From OMOG01 sp041485845 (GTDB taxonomy: Bacteria; Acidobacteriota; Terriglobia; Bryobacterales; Bryobacteraceae), in contig JBGPKH010000064.1 in NCBI GenBank assembly GCA_041485845.1, forward strand, positions 1 to 22,267: a stretch of 22,267 bases of DNA. The letters run 5' to 3'. The position numbers were made by a program, and so were the translations under genes. Of the stretch, positions 1-7,320 are shown one piece after another (positions within the stretch are counted from its first letter, which is position 1; each line of letters begins with the position of its first letter). The notes beneath the pieces are model-generated. The model was not told the origin of the DNA. It was given only the letters and a program-made list of their open reading frames with translations, and searched no databases.

Positions 1-1040
1 GAATCGAAGCAGGCATTCTAGGCGCCACCGGGATGGTGGGGCAGCATTTCATCAAGTTTCTCCAGGGCAACCCGTGGTTCGACCTGAAGTGGTTGGGAGC
101 CAGCGATCGCTCCGCGGGCAAGAAGTACCGGGACGCCATGATCTGGCACCTGGCGGGCGGCACGCCGGACACGGTCGCCGACCTCACGGTGGACGATTGC
201 CAGCCGGGCAATGCGCCGCGATTGTTGTTCTCGGCGATGGATGCGTCGGTGGCGACCGATATCGAGCGCGCGTTTGCGCAAGCTGGGCACGTGGTGGTCT
301 CCAATTCGCGGAACCACCGCATGGAGCGCGACGTGCCGCTGCTGGTGCCGGAGATCAATCCCGACCACCTGAAGTTGGTTCCCGCCCAGCAGCGCGCGCG
401 CGGATGGAAGGGGCAGATTGTGACCAATCCGAACTGCTCCACCATCGTGCTCACCATGGCGCTGGGGCCGCTGAAGCAGTTCGGCATCACCAGGGTCGTC
501 ACCACCACCCTGCAGGCCATTTCGGGCGCGGGCTATCCGGGCGTGGCGTCGATGGACATCGTGGGCAACGTGATCCCCTTCATCGGCAACGAAGAAGAGA
601 AGATGGAGCAGGAAACGCAGAAGATCATGGGCGAATTTCGCGGCGACCACATCGAGCCGCTGGCTGCCAAGGTGAGCGCGCACTGCAACCGCGTGCCGGT
701 GGTGGATGGGCATACCGTGACGGTGTCGCTGGAGTTTCGCTCGAAGCCTTCGGAGGCCGATCTGCGCCATGCGTTCGAGAGCTTCTCCGGCGTTCCGCAG
801 CAGCGGCAGCTTCCCAGCGCGCCGCCGCGTCCGGTGATTTACATGGAAGAGACCGACCGGCCGCAGCCCCGCAAAGACGCGGAGCGCGAGCGCGGAATGG
901 CGGCGTTTGTGGGCCGCCTGCGCGCCTGCCCGGTGCTGGACTACAAGTTCGTCGCGCTGGGCCACAACACCATCCGCGGAGCGGCGGGCGCCGCCGTCCT
1001 GAATGCCGAGCTGATGCATTCGGAAGGGATGCTCGACTGA
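1..1040 (+). CDS. asd: Aspartate-semialdehyde dehydrogenase, 5' end cut by the window
   Basis: Reduces aspartyl phosphate to aspartate semialdehyde with NADPH, the branch point to lysine/DAP, threonine and methionine. The reading frame is already open at base 3 and encodes the nucleotide-binding loop GATGMVG, so only a few N-terminal residues are missing. Later landmarks are TNPNCST with the catalytic Cys, RVPVVDGHT with the probable acid/base His, and the C-terminal GHNTIRGAAGAA. Together with the SNSRNHRM segment these place it in the archaeal/fungal type of ASADH rather than the E. coli type. About 345 residues are visible, a normal length. Its TGA overlaps the ATG of lysC by one base, so the two are translationally coupled and lead the lysine operon. 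Confidence 0.95.
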   Translation, partial: IEAGILGATGMVGQHFIKFLQGNPWFDLKWLGASDRSAGKKYRDAMIWHLAGGTPDTVADLTVDDCQPGNAPRLLFSAMDASVATDIERAFAQAGHVVVSNSRNHRMERDVPLLVPEINPDHLKLVPAQQRARGWKGQIVTNPNCSTIVLTMALGPLKQFGITRVVTTTLQAISGAGYPGVASMDIVGNVIPFIGNEEEKMEQETQKIMGEFRGDHIEPLAAKVSAHCNRVPVVDGHTVTVSLEFRSKPSEADLRHAFESFSGVPQQRQLPSAPPRPVIYMEETDRPQPRKDAERERGMAAFVGRLRACPVLDYKFVALGHNTIRGAAGAAVLNAELMHSEGMLD

Positions 1041-2431
1041 TGATCGTGATGAAGTTCGGCGGCACGTCGGTGGAGTCGGCCGCCGCCATCGAGCGCGTGG
1101 CGCGCATCGTCAAGGCGCGCGAAGAACGCAGGCCCGTGGTGGTGGTCTCGGCGATGGGCAAGACCACCAACAAGCTGCTGGCCATCGCCGACACCGCGAT
1201 CCGCGGGGAGCGCGAAGAATACATACGCCAGATCCACGACCTGCGCGATTTTCACTCGCGCGAGGCGCGCATGGTGGTGCCGCTCTCGGAGCGCGCGGGA
1301 CTGGACGGTTTTCTGGACGAGCACTTTCAGGAACTGACCGAGCTGGTGAAGGGCCTGGCGGTGTTGGGCGAACTGACGCCGCGCTCGATCGACGCGATTT
1401 CGAGCTACGGCGAGCGCCTGTCCAGCTACATCGTGACCCTGGCGTTCCGCCATTTCGGAATGAACGCCCAGCACCTGGACTCGCGCGACTTTATCATTAC
1501 CGACAAGCGCCACACCCAGGCGGCGCCGAACTTCCCGGAGACCTACGCGCGCCTCGCGGCGACAGTGTCGGCGCTCGCGCGCGAGAGCGTCCTGGTCATG
1601 GGCGGATTCATCGGCTCCACACCGGAAGGCGTCACCACCACGCTGGGACGCGGCGGGTCCGATTTCACGGCGTCGATCGTGGGCGCGGGAATCCGAGCCG
1701 AGGAGATCCAGATCTGGACGGATGTGGATGGCATGCTCACGGCCGATCCGGCAATCCTGGCCGGCGGCCATCGGGTGAAGGCCATCTCGTTCGCCGAGGC
1801 GGCCGAGCTGGCGTATTTCGGCGCCAAGGTTCTGCACCCGGCCACGGTGGTTCCGGCTATCGAGCGGAACATTCCGGTGCTGATACTGAATTCGCGGCGG
1901 CCCGATGTGGCGGGGACGCGCATCACCTCGGAACGGGTTCCCTGCGAGAACATAGTTAAATCCATTGCGTGCAAGCGGAAGATCACCCTAGTAAACATTC
2001 ACTCCACGCGCATGCTGATGGCGCACGGTTTTCTGCATCGCATCTTTGAAGTATTCGACCGCTACGAAACGCCCGTGGACATGGTCTCGACCTCCGAGGT
2101 CAGCGTTTCGTTGACGATCGACAACCGCAAGAACGTGGACGCGATCCTGTCGGACCTGCGCCAGTTCGCCGAAGCGGATGTGGAACATGATAATGTGATC
2201 GTCTGCCTGGTGGGAGAGAATATCCGATTCACGCCGGGCGTGGCGAAACGCGTTTTCAATGCTCTCGACGGCATCAACATTCGCATGATTTCGCAAGGAG
2301 CGTCGTTGCTCAATATCAGCTTCGTAGTGGCCGAGGCGGACCTGGCCGGCGCGGTAGAGGCCCTGCATGGCGAATTTTTCGCCGAGCTCGACCCGGCCGT
2401 ATTCGAGCGCAACGAGGCAGTACATGCCTGA
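1040..2431 (+). CDS. lysC: Monofunctional aspartate kinase with C-terminal ACT domains
   Basis: Phosphorylates aspartate, the first step of the aspartate family pathway, in the cytoplasm. The 463-residue product has the amino-acid kinase start KFGGTSV at about residues 5-11, the SYGERLSS segment, and TTLGRGGSDFTA followed by IWTDVDG and TADP. From about residue 300 it carries two ACT-like regulatory domains, the usual site of lysine or threonine feedback inhibition. The ATG at 1040 sits in a TGATG overlap with the asd stop; a second in-frame ATG lies three codons later. An upstream open frame reaches back through asd but is only its shadow. There is no homoserine dehydrogenase part, so it is LysC-like rather than ThrA-like. 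The 3' end overlaps dapB by 8 bases. Confidence 0.95.
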   Translation: MIVMKFGGTSVESAAAIERVARIVKAREERRPVVVVSAMGKTTNKLLAIADTAIRGEREEYIRQIHDLRDFHSREARMVVPLSERAGLDGFLDEHFQELTELVKGLAVLGELTPRSIDAISSYGERLSSYIVTLAFRHFGMNAQHLDSRDFIITDKRHTQAAPNFPETYARLAATVSALARESVLVMGGFIGSTPEGVTTTLGRGGSDFTASIVGAGIRAEEIQIWTDVDGMLTADPAILAGGHRVKAISFAEAAELAYFGAKVLHPATVVPAIERNIPVLILNSRRPDVAGTRITSERVPCENIVKSIACKRKITLVNIHSTRMLMAHGFLHRIFEVFDRYETPVDMVSTSEVSVSLTIDNRKNVDAILSDLRQFAEADVEHDNVIVCLVGENIRFTPGVAKRVFNALDGINIRMISQGASLLNISFVVAEADLAGAVEALHGEFFAELDPAVFERNEAVHA

Positions 2432-3131
2432 ACCGAAGCGCCTGGCCATCGTAGGCTACGGCAAGATGGGCAAGCTCATCGAACAGCTTGCGCCGCAGTA
2501 TGGTTTCGCTGTGGCGCTGAAACTCGACGAGTTCAACAACAGCAACTTCGAAGGCATCACCGCGGAGAATTTCCGGGACATCGACGTGGCCATCGATTTT
2601 GCGATTCCCGCGGCCGTGTTGCGGAACGTCCAGGGCATCGCGGCCCTAGGCGTCAACATCGTGATCGGCACCACCGGATGGCTGGAGCACGTGAACGACG
2701 TCCAAGCTGCAGTGGAGAAGAACGGGATTGGGCTGGTGTGGAGCCCGAACTTCTCGGTGGGCGTGAATGCATTCTTCCGGCTCGTGACGGAGGCCGCTCG
2801 TCTGTTGGCGTCGGAGACGGAATACGGTGCGTGGGCCTGGGAGATCCACCACTCCACCAAAAAGGACGCGCCGTCGGGTACACTACTGAAGCTGGTGGAG
2901 GAGATGAAGAAGGCGGGATACGCACGGGCGATTGACGCCGGTTCAAATCGCGCAGGGGCGCACCCCGGGACGCACGAGATCGGCTTCGATTCCGCCGCGG
3001 ACACGATCACGCTGCGGCACAGCGCTCGCAGCCGCGAAGGTTTCGCCCGCGGGGCGTTGAAGGCGGCGCAGTGGGTGATCGGCAAAAAGGGTTTTCATGA
3101 GTGGGTAGGACAGGCCTCCCGGCCTGTCTAG
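2424..3131 (+). CDS. dapB: 4-hydroxy-tetrahydrodipicolinate reductase whose end is encoded by a palindromic repeat
   Basis: Reduces hydroxy-tetrahydrodipicolinate to tetrahydrodipicolinate in lysine/DAP synthesis. The 235-residue product starts with the dinucleotide fold VGYGKMGK, then has IGTTGW, NFSVGVNAFF, the signature HHSTKKDAPSGT with the catalytic Lys, and GTHEIGFDS. It is shorter than the roughly 270-residue E. coli enzyme, in the middle rather than at the catalytic motifs. The ATG at 2424 lies inside the end of lysC. The normal C-terminal stretch (GKKGFHEW) runs into the palindromic element at 3105-3158, which supplies the last residues VGQASRPV and the TAG stop, so the native terminus has been replaced. 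The extra residues are probably harmless, because they follow the conserved final helix. Confidence 0.93.
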   Translation: MPEPKRLAIVGYGKMGKLIEQLAPQYGFAVALKLDEFNNSNFEGITAENFRDIDVAIDFAIPAAVLRNVQGIAALGVNIVIGTTGWLEHVNDVQAAVEKNGIGLVWSPNFSVGVNAFFRLVTEAARLLASETEYGAWAWEIHHSTKKDAPSGTLLKLVEEMKKAGYARAIDAGSNRAGAHPGTHEIGFDSAADTITLRHSARSREGFARGALKAAQWVIGKKGFHEWVGQASRPV

Positions 3132-3158
3132 CGTGACAGGCCAGGAGGCCTGTCGTAC
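3105..3158. repeat. Double palindrome (REP-like element) overlapping the dapB end
   Basis: Two adjacent hairpins are visible: GACAGGCC-TCCC-GGCCTGTC at 3109-3128 and GACAGGCC-AGGA-GGCCTGTC at 3135-3154, separated by TAGCGT. With GTAG and GTAC flanks, the two 24-base halves are also inverted copies of each other, with 22 of 24 positions matching, so the whole block can fold as one long cruciform. The dapB stop codon falls in the central loop, and the dapA ribosome-binding site GGGAGG (3159-3164) begins just after it. I recall similar GACAGGCC/GGCCTGTC blocks scattered through acidobacterial genomes, which fits a REP-type dispersed element, but only one copy is present here. A role as an attenuator or mRNA stabiliser between dapB and dapA is possible. 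Confidence 0.85.
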
Positions 3159-3170
3159 GGGAGGTGGCAC

Positions 3171-4067
3171 ATGTTCACAGGATGCGGCACCGCGCTGGTC
3201 ACTCCGTTCCGGCGCGATCTTTCGCTTGACGAGGAAACGCTGCGGCGCCTGGTGCGGCGGCAGATCGAGGCGGGCATCGACTTTCTGGTTCCCTGCGGAA
3301 CCACCGGCGAGAGTCCCACGCTCACGCGCGCCGAGCACCTGCGCGTCATCGAGATCGCGTTGGAAGAAGCCCACTGCAAGGTTCCGGTGCTGGGCGGCGC
3401 GGGCGGCTACAACACCCACGAGGTCATCGATCTCGCGCGCGAGCTGGAGCGCATGGGCGTCAGCGGCATCCTCTCGGTGACACCGTATTACAACAAACCC
3501 ACGCAGGAGGGCCTGTATCAGCATTACAAGGCGATCGCTTCCGCCATCCGGCTGCCCATCGTGGTGTACAGCGTGCAAGGCCGCACGGGCGTAAACGTGG
3601 AGCCGTCCACACTCGCGCGGCTGGCCGAGATCGAGAACATCGTGGCGGTGAAGGAGGCATCCGGCAACATCTCGCAAATGGCCAACGTGCTGCACGAAGT
3701 GCCTTCCAGCTTCACGGTCCTCTCGGGTGACGACGCCATCACCATTCCGCTGATGGCACTCGGCGGCCGCGGCATCATCTCGGTGGTCTCGAACCAGATT
3801 CCCGCCGAGATGACGCAGCTTGCCCAGGCCTGCCTGAGCGGCGACTTCGAAACAGCCCGACGGATTCAGACGCGCTACCTGCCGCTCATGAACGTGAACT
3901 TTGTGGAATCGAACCCGATTCCCGTAAAGGCCGCGATGGGCCTGATGGGGCTGCTCGAGCCGGCCTGGCGCCTGCCGATGGTTCCGCCGAGCCCGGCCAG
4001 CATGGCGAAGATCGAGAAGGTCCTGGAATCGGTTGGCCTGCTCGGGAGGGTTCCCGTTGCAGGCTGA
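3171..4067 (+). CDS. dapA: 4-hydroxy-tetrahydrodipicolinate synthase
   Basis: Condenses pyruvate with aspartate semialdehyde, the committed lysine/DAP step. The 298-residue product aligns by eye with E. coli DapA almost without offset. It has PCGTTGES with Thr44/Thr45, TPYYNKP with Tyr106/Tyr107, Tyr133 and Arg138 in YSVQGRTG, and the Schiff-base Lys161 in VAVKEASG. The usual YNVPGRT loop reads YSVQGRT here, a mild deviation that keeps Tyr and Arg. The ATG at 3171 has GGGAGG six bases upstream, directly behind the palindromic element. The 3' end overlaps dapD by 11 bases. The complete active-site set argues against a mere family relative such as N-acetylneuraminate lyase. Confidence 0.95.
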   Translation: MFTGCGTALVTPFRRDLSLDEETLRRLVRRQIEAGIDFLVPCGTTGESPTLTRAEHLRVIEIALEEAHCKVPVLGGAGGYNTHEVIDLARELERMGVSGILSVTPYYNKPTQEGLYQHYKAIASAIRLPIVVYSVQGRTGVNVEPSTLARLAEIENIVAVKEASGNISQMANVLHEVPSSFTVLSGDDAITIPLMALGGRGIISVVSNQIPAEMTQLAQACLSGDFETARRIQTRYLPLMNVNFVESNPIPVKAAMGLMGLLEPAWRLPMVPPSPASMAKIEKVLESVGLLGRVPVAG

Positions 4068-4893
4068 AATCGAAAGTCTCTACGACGAGAAACCGTCGGT
4101 CTATTACGATCGGCATTTCCGGCTTTTTGCGGAGTTCAAGGCCGCGCTCAACCAGGGCATCATCCGCGCGGCGCAGCCGGACCCGGCCGCGCGCACCGGC
4201 TGGCACGTGAACGCCTGGGTCAAAAAAGGCATTCTCCTGGGTTTCCGCATGGGCGGAATCGTGGACATGTCGGTGGATTCCGAGCGCCAGCCTTTTTTTG
4301 ACAAATCTACTTACCCTGTAAAGCACTTTACGGCGAGTAGCGGCGTCCGCATTGTGCCCGGCGGATCGAGTATCCGCGACGGCTGCTACATCGGCAAGGG
4401 CGTCACGTGCATGCCGCCGATGTACATCAACGTGGGCGCGTACGTGGACGACGGCGTCATGGTGGATTCGCACGCGCTGGTGGGGAGTTGCGCGCAGATC
4501 GGGAAGAACTGCCACATCTCGGCGGCCAGCCAGATCGGCGGCGTGCTGGAGCCGGTGGGCGCGCTGCCGGTGATCGTGGAAGACGAGGTGCTGGTGGGCG
4601 GCAACTGCGGGATCTACGAAGGCACCGTAGTCAAACGCCGCGCGGTGTTGGGCACGGGCACGATTCTGAATCGCTCCACGCCGGTCTACGACCTGGTGCG
4701 CCATACTGTTCACAGGGCTACCGACGATGAGCCTTTGGTAATCCCCGAGGAGGCGGTGATCGTGGCGGGTTCGCGCGCGATCTCGAGCGGTCCTGGCAAG
4801 GACTGGGGGATCTCGGTGTATACGCCGGTGATTGTGAAGTACCGCGACGCCAAGACCGACACCAAGATTCAACTGGAAGATCTGCTGAGATAA
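4057..4893 (+). CDS. dapD: Tetrahydrodipicolinate N-succinyltransferase
   Basis: Transfers succinyl from succinyl-CoA to tetrahydrodipicolinate, so this organism uses the succinylase route to meso-DAP. The product has an N-terminal helical part (DEKPSVYYDRHF, GWHVNAWVKKGIL) and then the left-handed beta-helix of hexapeptide repeats from about residue 100 (GCYIGKGVTCMPP, INVGAYVDDGVMVDS, CAQIGKNCHIS). It ends with the usual KYRDAKTDTKI. I chose the TTG at 4057 because GGGAGG lies 7 bases upstream; this gives 278 residues, close to E. coli DapD (274). Another TTG at 4033 would add eight residues but lacks a ribosome site. The start overlaps the end of dapA, and the TAA overlaps the next ATG by one base. 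Confidence 0.93.
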   Translation: MQAEIESLYDEKPSVYYDRHFRLFAEFKAALNQGIIRAAQPDPAARTGWHVNAWVKKGILLGFRMGGIVDMSVDSERQPFFDKSTYPVKHFTASSGVRIVPGGSSIRDGCYIGKGVTCMPPMYINVGAYVDDGVMVDSHALVGSCAQIGKNCHISAASQIGGVLEPVGALPVIVEDEVLVGGNCGIYEGTVVKRRAVLGTGTILNRSTPVYDLVRHTVHRATDDEPLVIPEEAVIVAGSRAISSGPGKDWGISVYTPVIVKYRDAKTDTKIQLEDLLR

Positions 4894-5270
4894 TGTCCCG
4901 CATTCTGGTGGCTGACGACGACCTCGTGCAGTTGGATCTGCGCAAGACCGTGCTGGAGTCCGCGGGGCACGAAGTCGCAGTGGCATTCAGTCCGCGGGAA
5001 GCACTCCGTCACTTGGAACGAGGATGGGCGAACCTGCTCATCATGGACCTGCGATTTCCGAATGCCGCCGGCGAGCCCGATGCCCGAGAGGGCCTGACGC
5101 TGATCCGCCGCATCCGCGAACAGGGATGCGACGTGCCCGTGGTGGTGCTCTCGGGATGGCCCGAGGACCTCTACGGGCAACCGGAGGAGAAGATGGTGTC
5201 GCGCGTGATGGTGAAGCCGGTGGCGTGCCGCGACCTGCTGGAGACGGTTGAGGCGTTGGTGTTGGTGTGA
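4893..5270 (+). CDS. Single-domain response regulator
   Basis: A stand-alone CheY-like receiver of 125 residues with no output domain. The acidic pocket is Asp8-Asp10 (VADDD), the phosphorylation site is Asp52 (LLIMDLRFP), the switch Ser is Ser87 (VVVLSGWP) and the conserved Lys is Lys108 (VMVKPV), so it should be phosphorylatable. It starts in a TAATG overlap with dapD, so it is translated with the lysine operon. No histidine kinase lies nearby. An insert of about seven residues after the phospho-Asp (NAAGEPD) lengthens that loop. It may link a phosphorelay to cell-wall precursor supply, or may simply ride on the operon; its partner cannot be told from this window. Confidence 0.88.
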   Translation: MSRILVADDDLVQLDLRKTVLESAGHEVAVAFSPREALRHLERGWANLLIMDLRFPNAAGEPDAREGLTLIRRIREQGCDVPVVVLSGWPEDLYGQPEEKMVSRVMVKPVACRDLLETVEALVLV

Positions 5271-5277
5271 GCGCGGG

Positions 5278-5631
5278 TCACATGGCAAGGCGGACCGGCT
5301 GATCTTCGATGATGCCGCGCACCGAATCGGATTGTGCCAGTGCGCGTATGCCGGAAGAAGTGGTTTCCACCGGGATGTACCCGAGCGCATTCGGCCCTTC
5401 GGCCAGGCGCCGCCCGTGGAAGCGAGCGAGAATGGCGTCTACTTCCTGCAAGGCGGTGCTAGCCGATTCCCTCACGCGGCGAACCTGATCGGCCCTTTCG
5501 TGTGTTCGACCGCCGGTGGGTCGCTCCCGGCGGAGCATCACGACAGCTCGCACTTTCGCGTTCGCTCTGAGTCCGCGCAGACGGGCTTCGAACACGTCGC
5601 TTACTTTGCTCCCGGTGCCTGGTTCACCCAA
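5278..5631 (-). CDS. Stand-alone I9 propeptide/inhibitor-like protein downstream of a subtilase
   Basis: A 117-residue protein without a signal peptide. Its middle and end (VRAVVMLRR, then ALQEVDAILARFHGRRL, then GYIPVETTSSGIRAL and VRGIIEDQPV) follow the beta-alpha-beta layout of inhibitor I9 domains, the subtilisin prodomains. In most subtilases that domain precedes the catalytic domain in the same chain; here it is a separate gene placed after it. The probable start is the TTG at 5631, which overlaps the stop of the subtilase frame by 8 bases, implying translational coupling. Inference: it would act in trans as folding chaperone or inhibitor of its neighbour. The partner is truncated in this window, so this copy may be an orphan. 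The I9 assignment is by pattern only. Confidence 0.6.
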   Translation of the reverse strand: MGEPGTGSKVSDVFEARLRGLRANAKVRAVVMLRRERPTGGRTHERADQVRRVRESASTALQEVDAILARFHGRRLAEGPNALGYIPVETTSSGIRALAQSDSVRGIIEDQPVRLAM

Positions 5632-5920
5632 GTGCTTTCAGAGCCTCTACCGGCTGAACGATTCCGTAACCCCATCGATTGTCCGGGCGATTCGCTGGGG
5701 ACGAGATGTGCTTGGCCGTCGTCTTGATCACTTCGATTATATCCCGCGCGGGTGTCTGGGGCTTCGCGCTCATCAGCAACGCCGCGACTCCAGCCACATA
5801 GGGAGTCGCCATGGAAGTTCTATCCATATAGGAGTAATCGTACGTTCCATTTTCCCGCTTCACGGGCGGGCTGCACGACAGGATCTGAACGCCCGGCGCG
5901 ACCACATCGGGCTTGATCAC
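5624..5920 (-). pseudogene. Subtilisin-like serine protease (S8), 3' fragment only
   Basis: The 98 visible residues are the C-terminal third of an S8 catalytic domain: KPDVVAPGV, the Ser loop TSMATPYVAGVAALL with the nucleophile Ser, and a final PDNRWGYGIVQPVEAL. The regions holding the catalytic Asp and His should lie upstream (higher coordinates) but are absent: the frame closes with TGA at 5936-5938, and the sequence there instead looks like the end of a plus-strand gene. The usual Gly before TSMATP is Arg here (DRTSMATP), a further sign of decay. A GTG at 5920 could formally start the frame, but the product would lack two of three catalytic residues. The break lies between about 5917 and 5935. 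Confidence 0.8.
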
Positions 5921-5921
5921 C

Positions 5922-6065
5922 AGTGCAGTATCTTCTCAACAACTCCGAACGAACAATGCATTCCAGGCGTTTCCCGGCGAAGCTCAGAAGCAAAAGGTTG
6001 ATGCCAAACTCGCAGACGTGCGCCGGGAATTGGCAAAACGGGAACTGGTTGGGGCCTTACCTTAG
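5922..6065 (+). pseudogene. C-terminal fragment of an unrecognised gene
   Basis: One plus-strand frame encodes a protein-like tail containing QQLRTNNAFQAFPGEAQ, then KVDAKLADVRRELAKRELVG, and ending in TAG at 6063-6065. It has no start codon of its own. Upstream it runs straight into the antisense of the subtilase fragment, so the rest of the gene is missing. The charged, helix-forming composition and sense-like codons suggest former coding sequence rather than chance, but I cannot name the family. It converges on the minus-strand gene ending at 6057 and overlaps it by 9 bases. Confidence 0.35.
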
Positions 6066-6626
6066 CTTCCGCGCCTTCTCGAAATCTTCCTTCAGCTTGC
6101 CCGTGATCTTGTCCGCCACGTCCGCGCTGGCGCCGTGGAACTTCGCGCCGAGACTCTCCTGGGTGGTGGACCAGATGACGTCGCCGTCTTTGTTCACCAG
6201 ACGCACGGCGGCGATGGCTTCGTGCCGGCGGTCGGCCGATCGTTCCGATTCGTTATCGCCAACACTAAGGCCGCCATATGCTCCGGTCGTTCTGGTCGAG
6301 CTCCGGCCCGTGCCGGCGGTCATGTGTGCGTTGATGCCGTCGGACGACTGGTGTGTTTCCGTGAAGACCAGGTCCTCGGCCGCGCCCCGCAGCACTGCGT
6401 CGGCGCGCTCCTGGTTCTCGGTGAGGATGAAGAGTTTGGAGCGCTCCATGGTGCTGATGAGGATATCGCGCATCTGCGCGGCGGTCTCGCCGCCCGTAAG
6501 CCGGTCCACAAATACCCGGCGGATGGTCAGCAACTGCCGCAGGCTGGTCTCTTCAATTGCGGCCGGCGACGGCTGGGCGTCCGCGGCTGCCAACCCGCAG
6601 AACAGGACGATCGGGAGCAGGCTCAT
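6057..6626 (-). CDS. Secreted protein of unknown function, possibly CsgG/FlgO-like
   Basis: A 189-residue product with an N-terminal signal peptide (hydrophobic residues 1-15, cleavage probably near ADA-Q). The mature part has VFVDRLTGGETAAQMRDIL, then LFILTENQERADAVLRG, a Ser/Thr/Gly-rich middle (about residues 100-125), and AAVRLVNKDGDVIWSTTQES before a charged helix. The layout of a strand, a helix bundle, ADAVLRG and a final VRLVNKDGDVIW resembles outer-membrane-associated CsgG/FlgO-type proteins that sum subunit activities, but this is a weak impression. I recall similar proteins as conserved hypotheticals in Acidobacteriota. The ATG at 6626 overlaps the upstream gene stop in ATGA, so the two form one transcript and probably one envelope function. 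Confidence 0.8.
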   Translation of the reverse strand: MSLLPIVLFCGLAAADAQPSPAAIEETSLRQLLTIRRVFVDRLTGGETAAQMRDILISTMERSKLFILTENQERADAVLRGAAEDLVFTETHQSSDGINAHMTAGTGRSSTRTTGAYGGLSVGDNESERSADRRHEAIAAVRLVNKDGDVIWSTTQESLGAKFHGASADVADKITGKLKEDFEKARKLR

Positions 6627-7081
6627 CCCTTGCCCGCCTTGCGTGCTTCTGCGTCCTGATACTCGATGCGCCGGCCGGTACGCGCCTCCAGACCCGCCAG
6701 CACCGAGCGGATGTCGCCTTTGTTCACGCGGAACACGAGCGCCTGCTGCTTGCCCTCCGTGTCCACATAGCCGAGCGTGATGAAATGCTGGCGAGACTTG
6801 CTGAGCAACAGAACGGGGGAGATCAGAATCGCAGCGGCATAACGGCGGCTCACGTTTTGGCCGTACTCCACCGTATTGATCCGCTGGTAGGCGATGTGCA
6901 ACTCGGTTGTCCCCGACCGGAAAGTCAGCGTGTCGGCGCTGGTGAGGTCCAAACGCGCGGTCGCTTTGACCTGGACACCGGGAAGCGTTCCCCCTACGAA
7001 CTGGGCTCTAACACCCGGCATAGCGGCCGCAACTGCCAGGGAGAGGACGAGCCCGCCCACCGGCAACCAGCTTCGAAACAT
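6623..7081 (-). CDS. Secreted conserved hypothetical protein
   Basis: A 152-residue product with a clear signal peptide (hydrophobic about residues 5-20, cleavage near VRA-Q). The mature part is mostly beta-strand: LTFRSGTTELHIAYQRINTVEYGQ, given here in pieces as LTFRSGTTEL and HIAYQRINTVEYGQ, then ILISPVLLLSKSRQHFITLGY, then ALVFRVNKGDIRSVLAGLEARTG and a Lys/Arg-rich end. This layout recalls PH-like membrane-associated domains in which a short hydrophobic strand is followed by a HFITLGY strand, but I do not assign a function. It is first in a two-gene minus-strand operon, joined to the next gene by a 4-base overlap. The region upstream of its ATG is shared with the sigma-factor remnant, so its native promoter may have been disturbed. 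Confidence 0.8.
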   Translation of the reverse strand: MFRSWLPVGGLVLSLAVAAAMPGVRAQFVGGTLPGVQVKATARLDLTSADTLTFRSGTTELHIAYQRINTVEYGQNVSRRYAAAILISPVLLLSKSRQHFITLGYVDTEGKQQALVFRVNKGDIRSVLAGLEARTGRRIEYQDAEARKAGKG

Positions 7082-7140
7082 GGATTGTACTGGTGTAGTG
7101 GCGCGAGCGGGCGAGGACTCTCAAGAAAAAGCCGTCTCTC

Positions 7141-7320
7141 GCGGCGAAAACCGCTCCCTTTGATGGACTGAAAGCATTCCTGACCGGCGATCAGGATCGT
7201 AGCGCGTATCATCGCGTGGCCATAGAGTTGAATCTGAGCGAGGCGGCTGTAAAGACCGCTGTCCACCGCTTGCGCAGGCGGTACGCCGCGCTGATCCGGG
7301 AGGAGATTGCGGAACCGTAG
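7141..7320 (+). pseudogene. ECF sigma factor, region-4 fragment
   Basis: The frame ending in TAG at 7318-7320 encodes FDGLKAFLTGD, then the helix-turn-helix LSEAAVKTAVHRLRRRYAAL and REEIAEP. This is the sigma region 4 (-35 recognition) typical of large-phylum ECF factors encoded beside WD40 Ser/Thr kinases in Acidobacteriota and Planctomycetes. Region 2 is missing, no start codon is evident, and the frame before about 7159 appears shifted. The usual tail after REEIA is also lost, because the sequence passes directly into kinase-derived coding about 3 bases after the stop. It is a dead remnant. Confidence 0.75.

Noticed and set aside
18..1019. Long minus-strand open frame opposite asd
   Set aside because: Antisense shadow of a well-supported gene. 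Arg/His-rich composition and no motifs; caused by high GC at third positions.
74..1039. Long upstream extension of the lysC frame through asd
   Set aside because: It overlaps the whole of asd in another frame. LysC homology begins only at the ATG at 1040.
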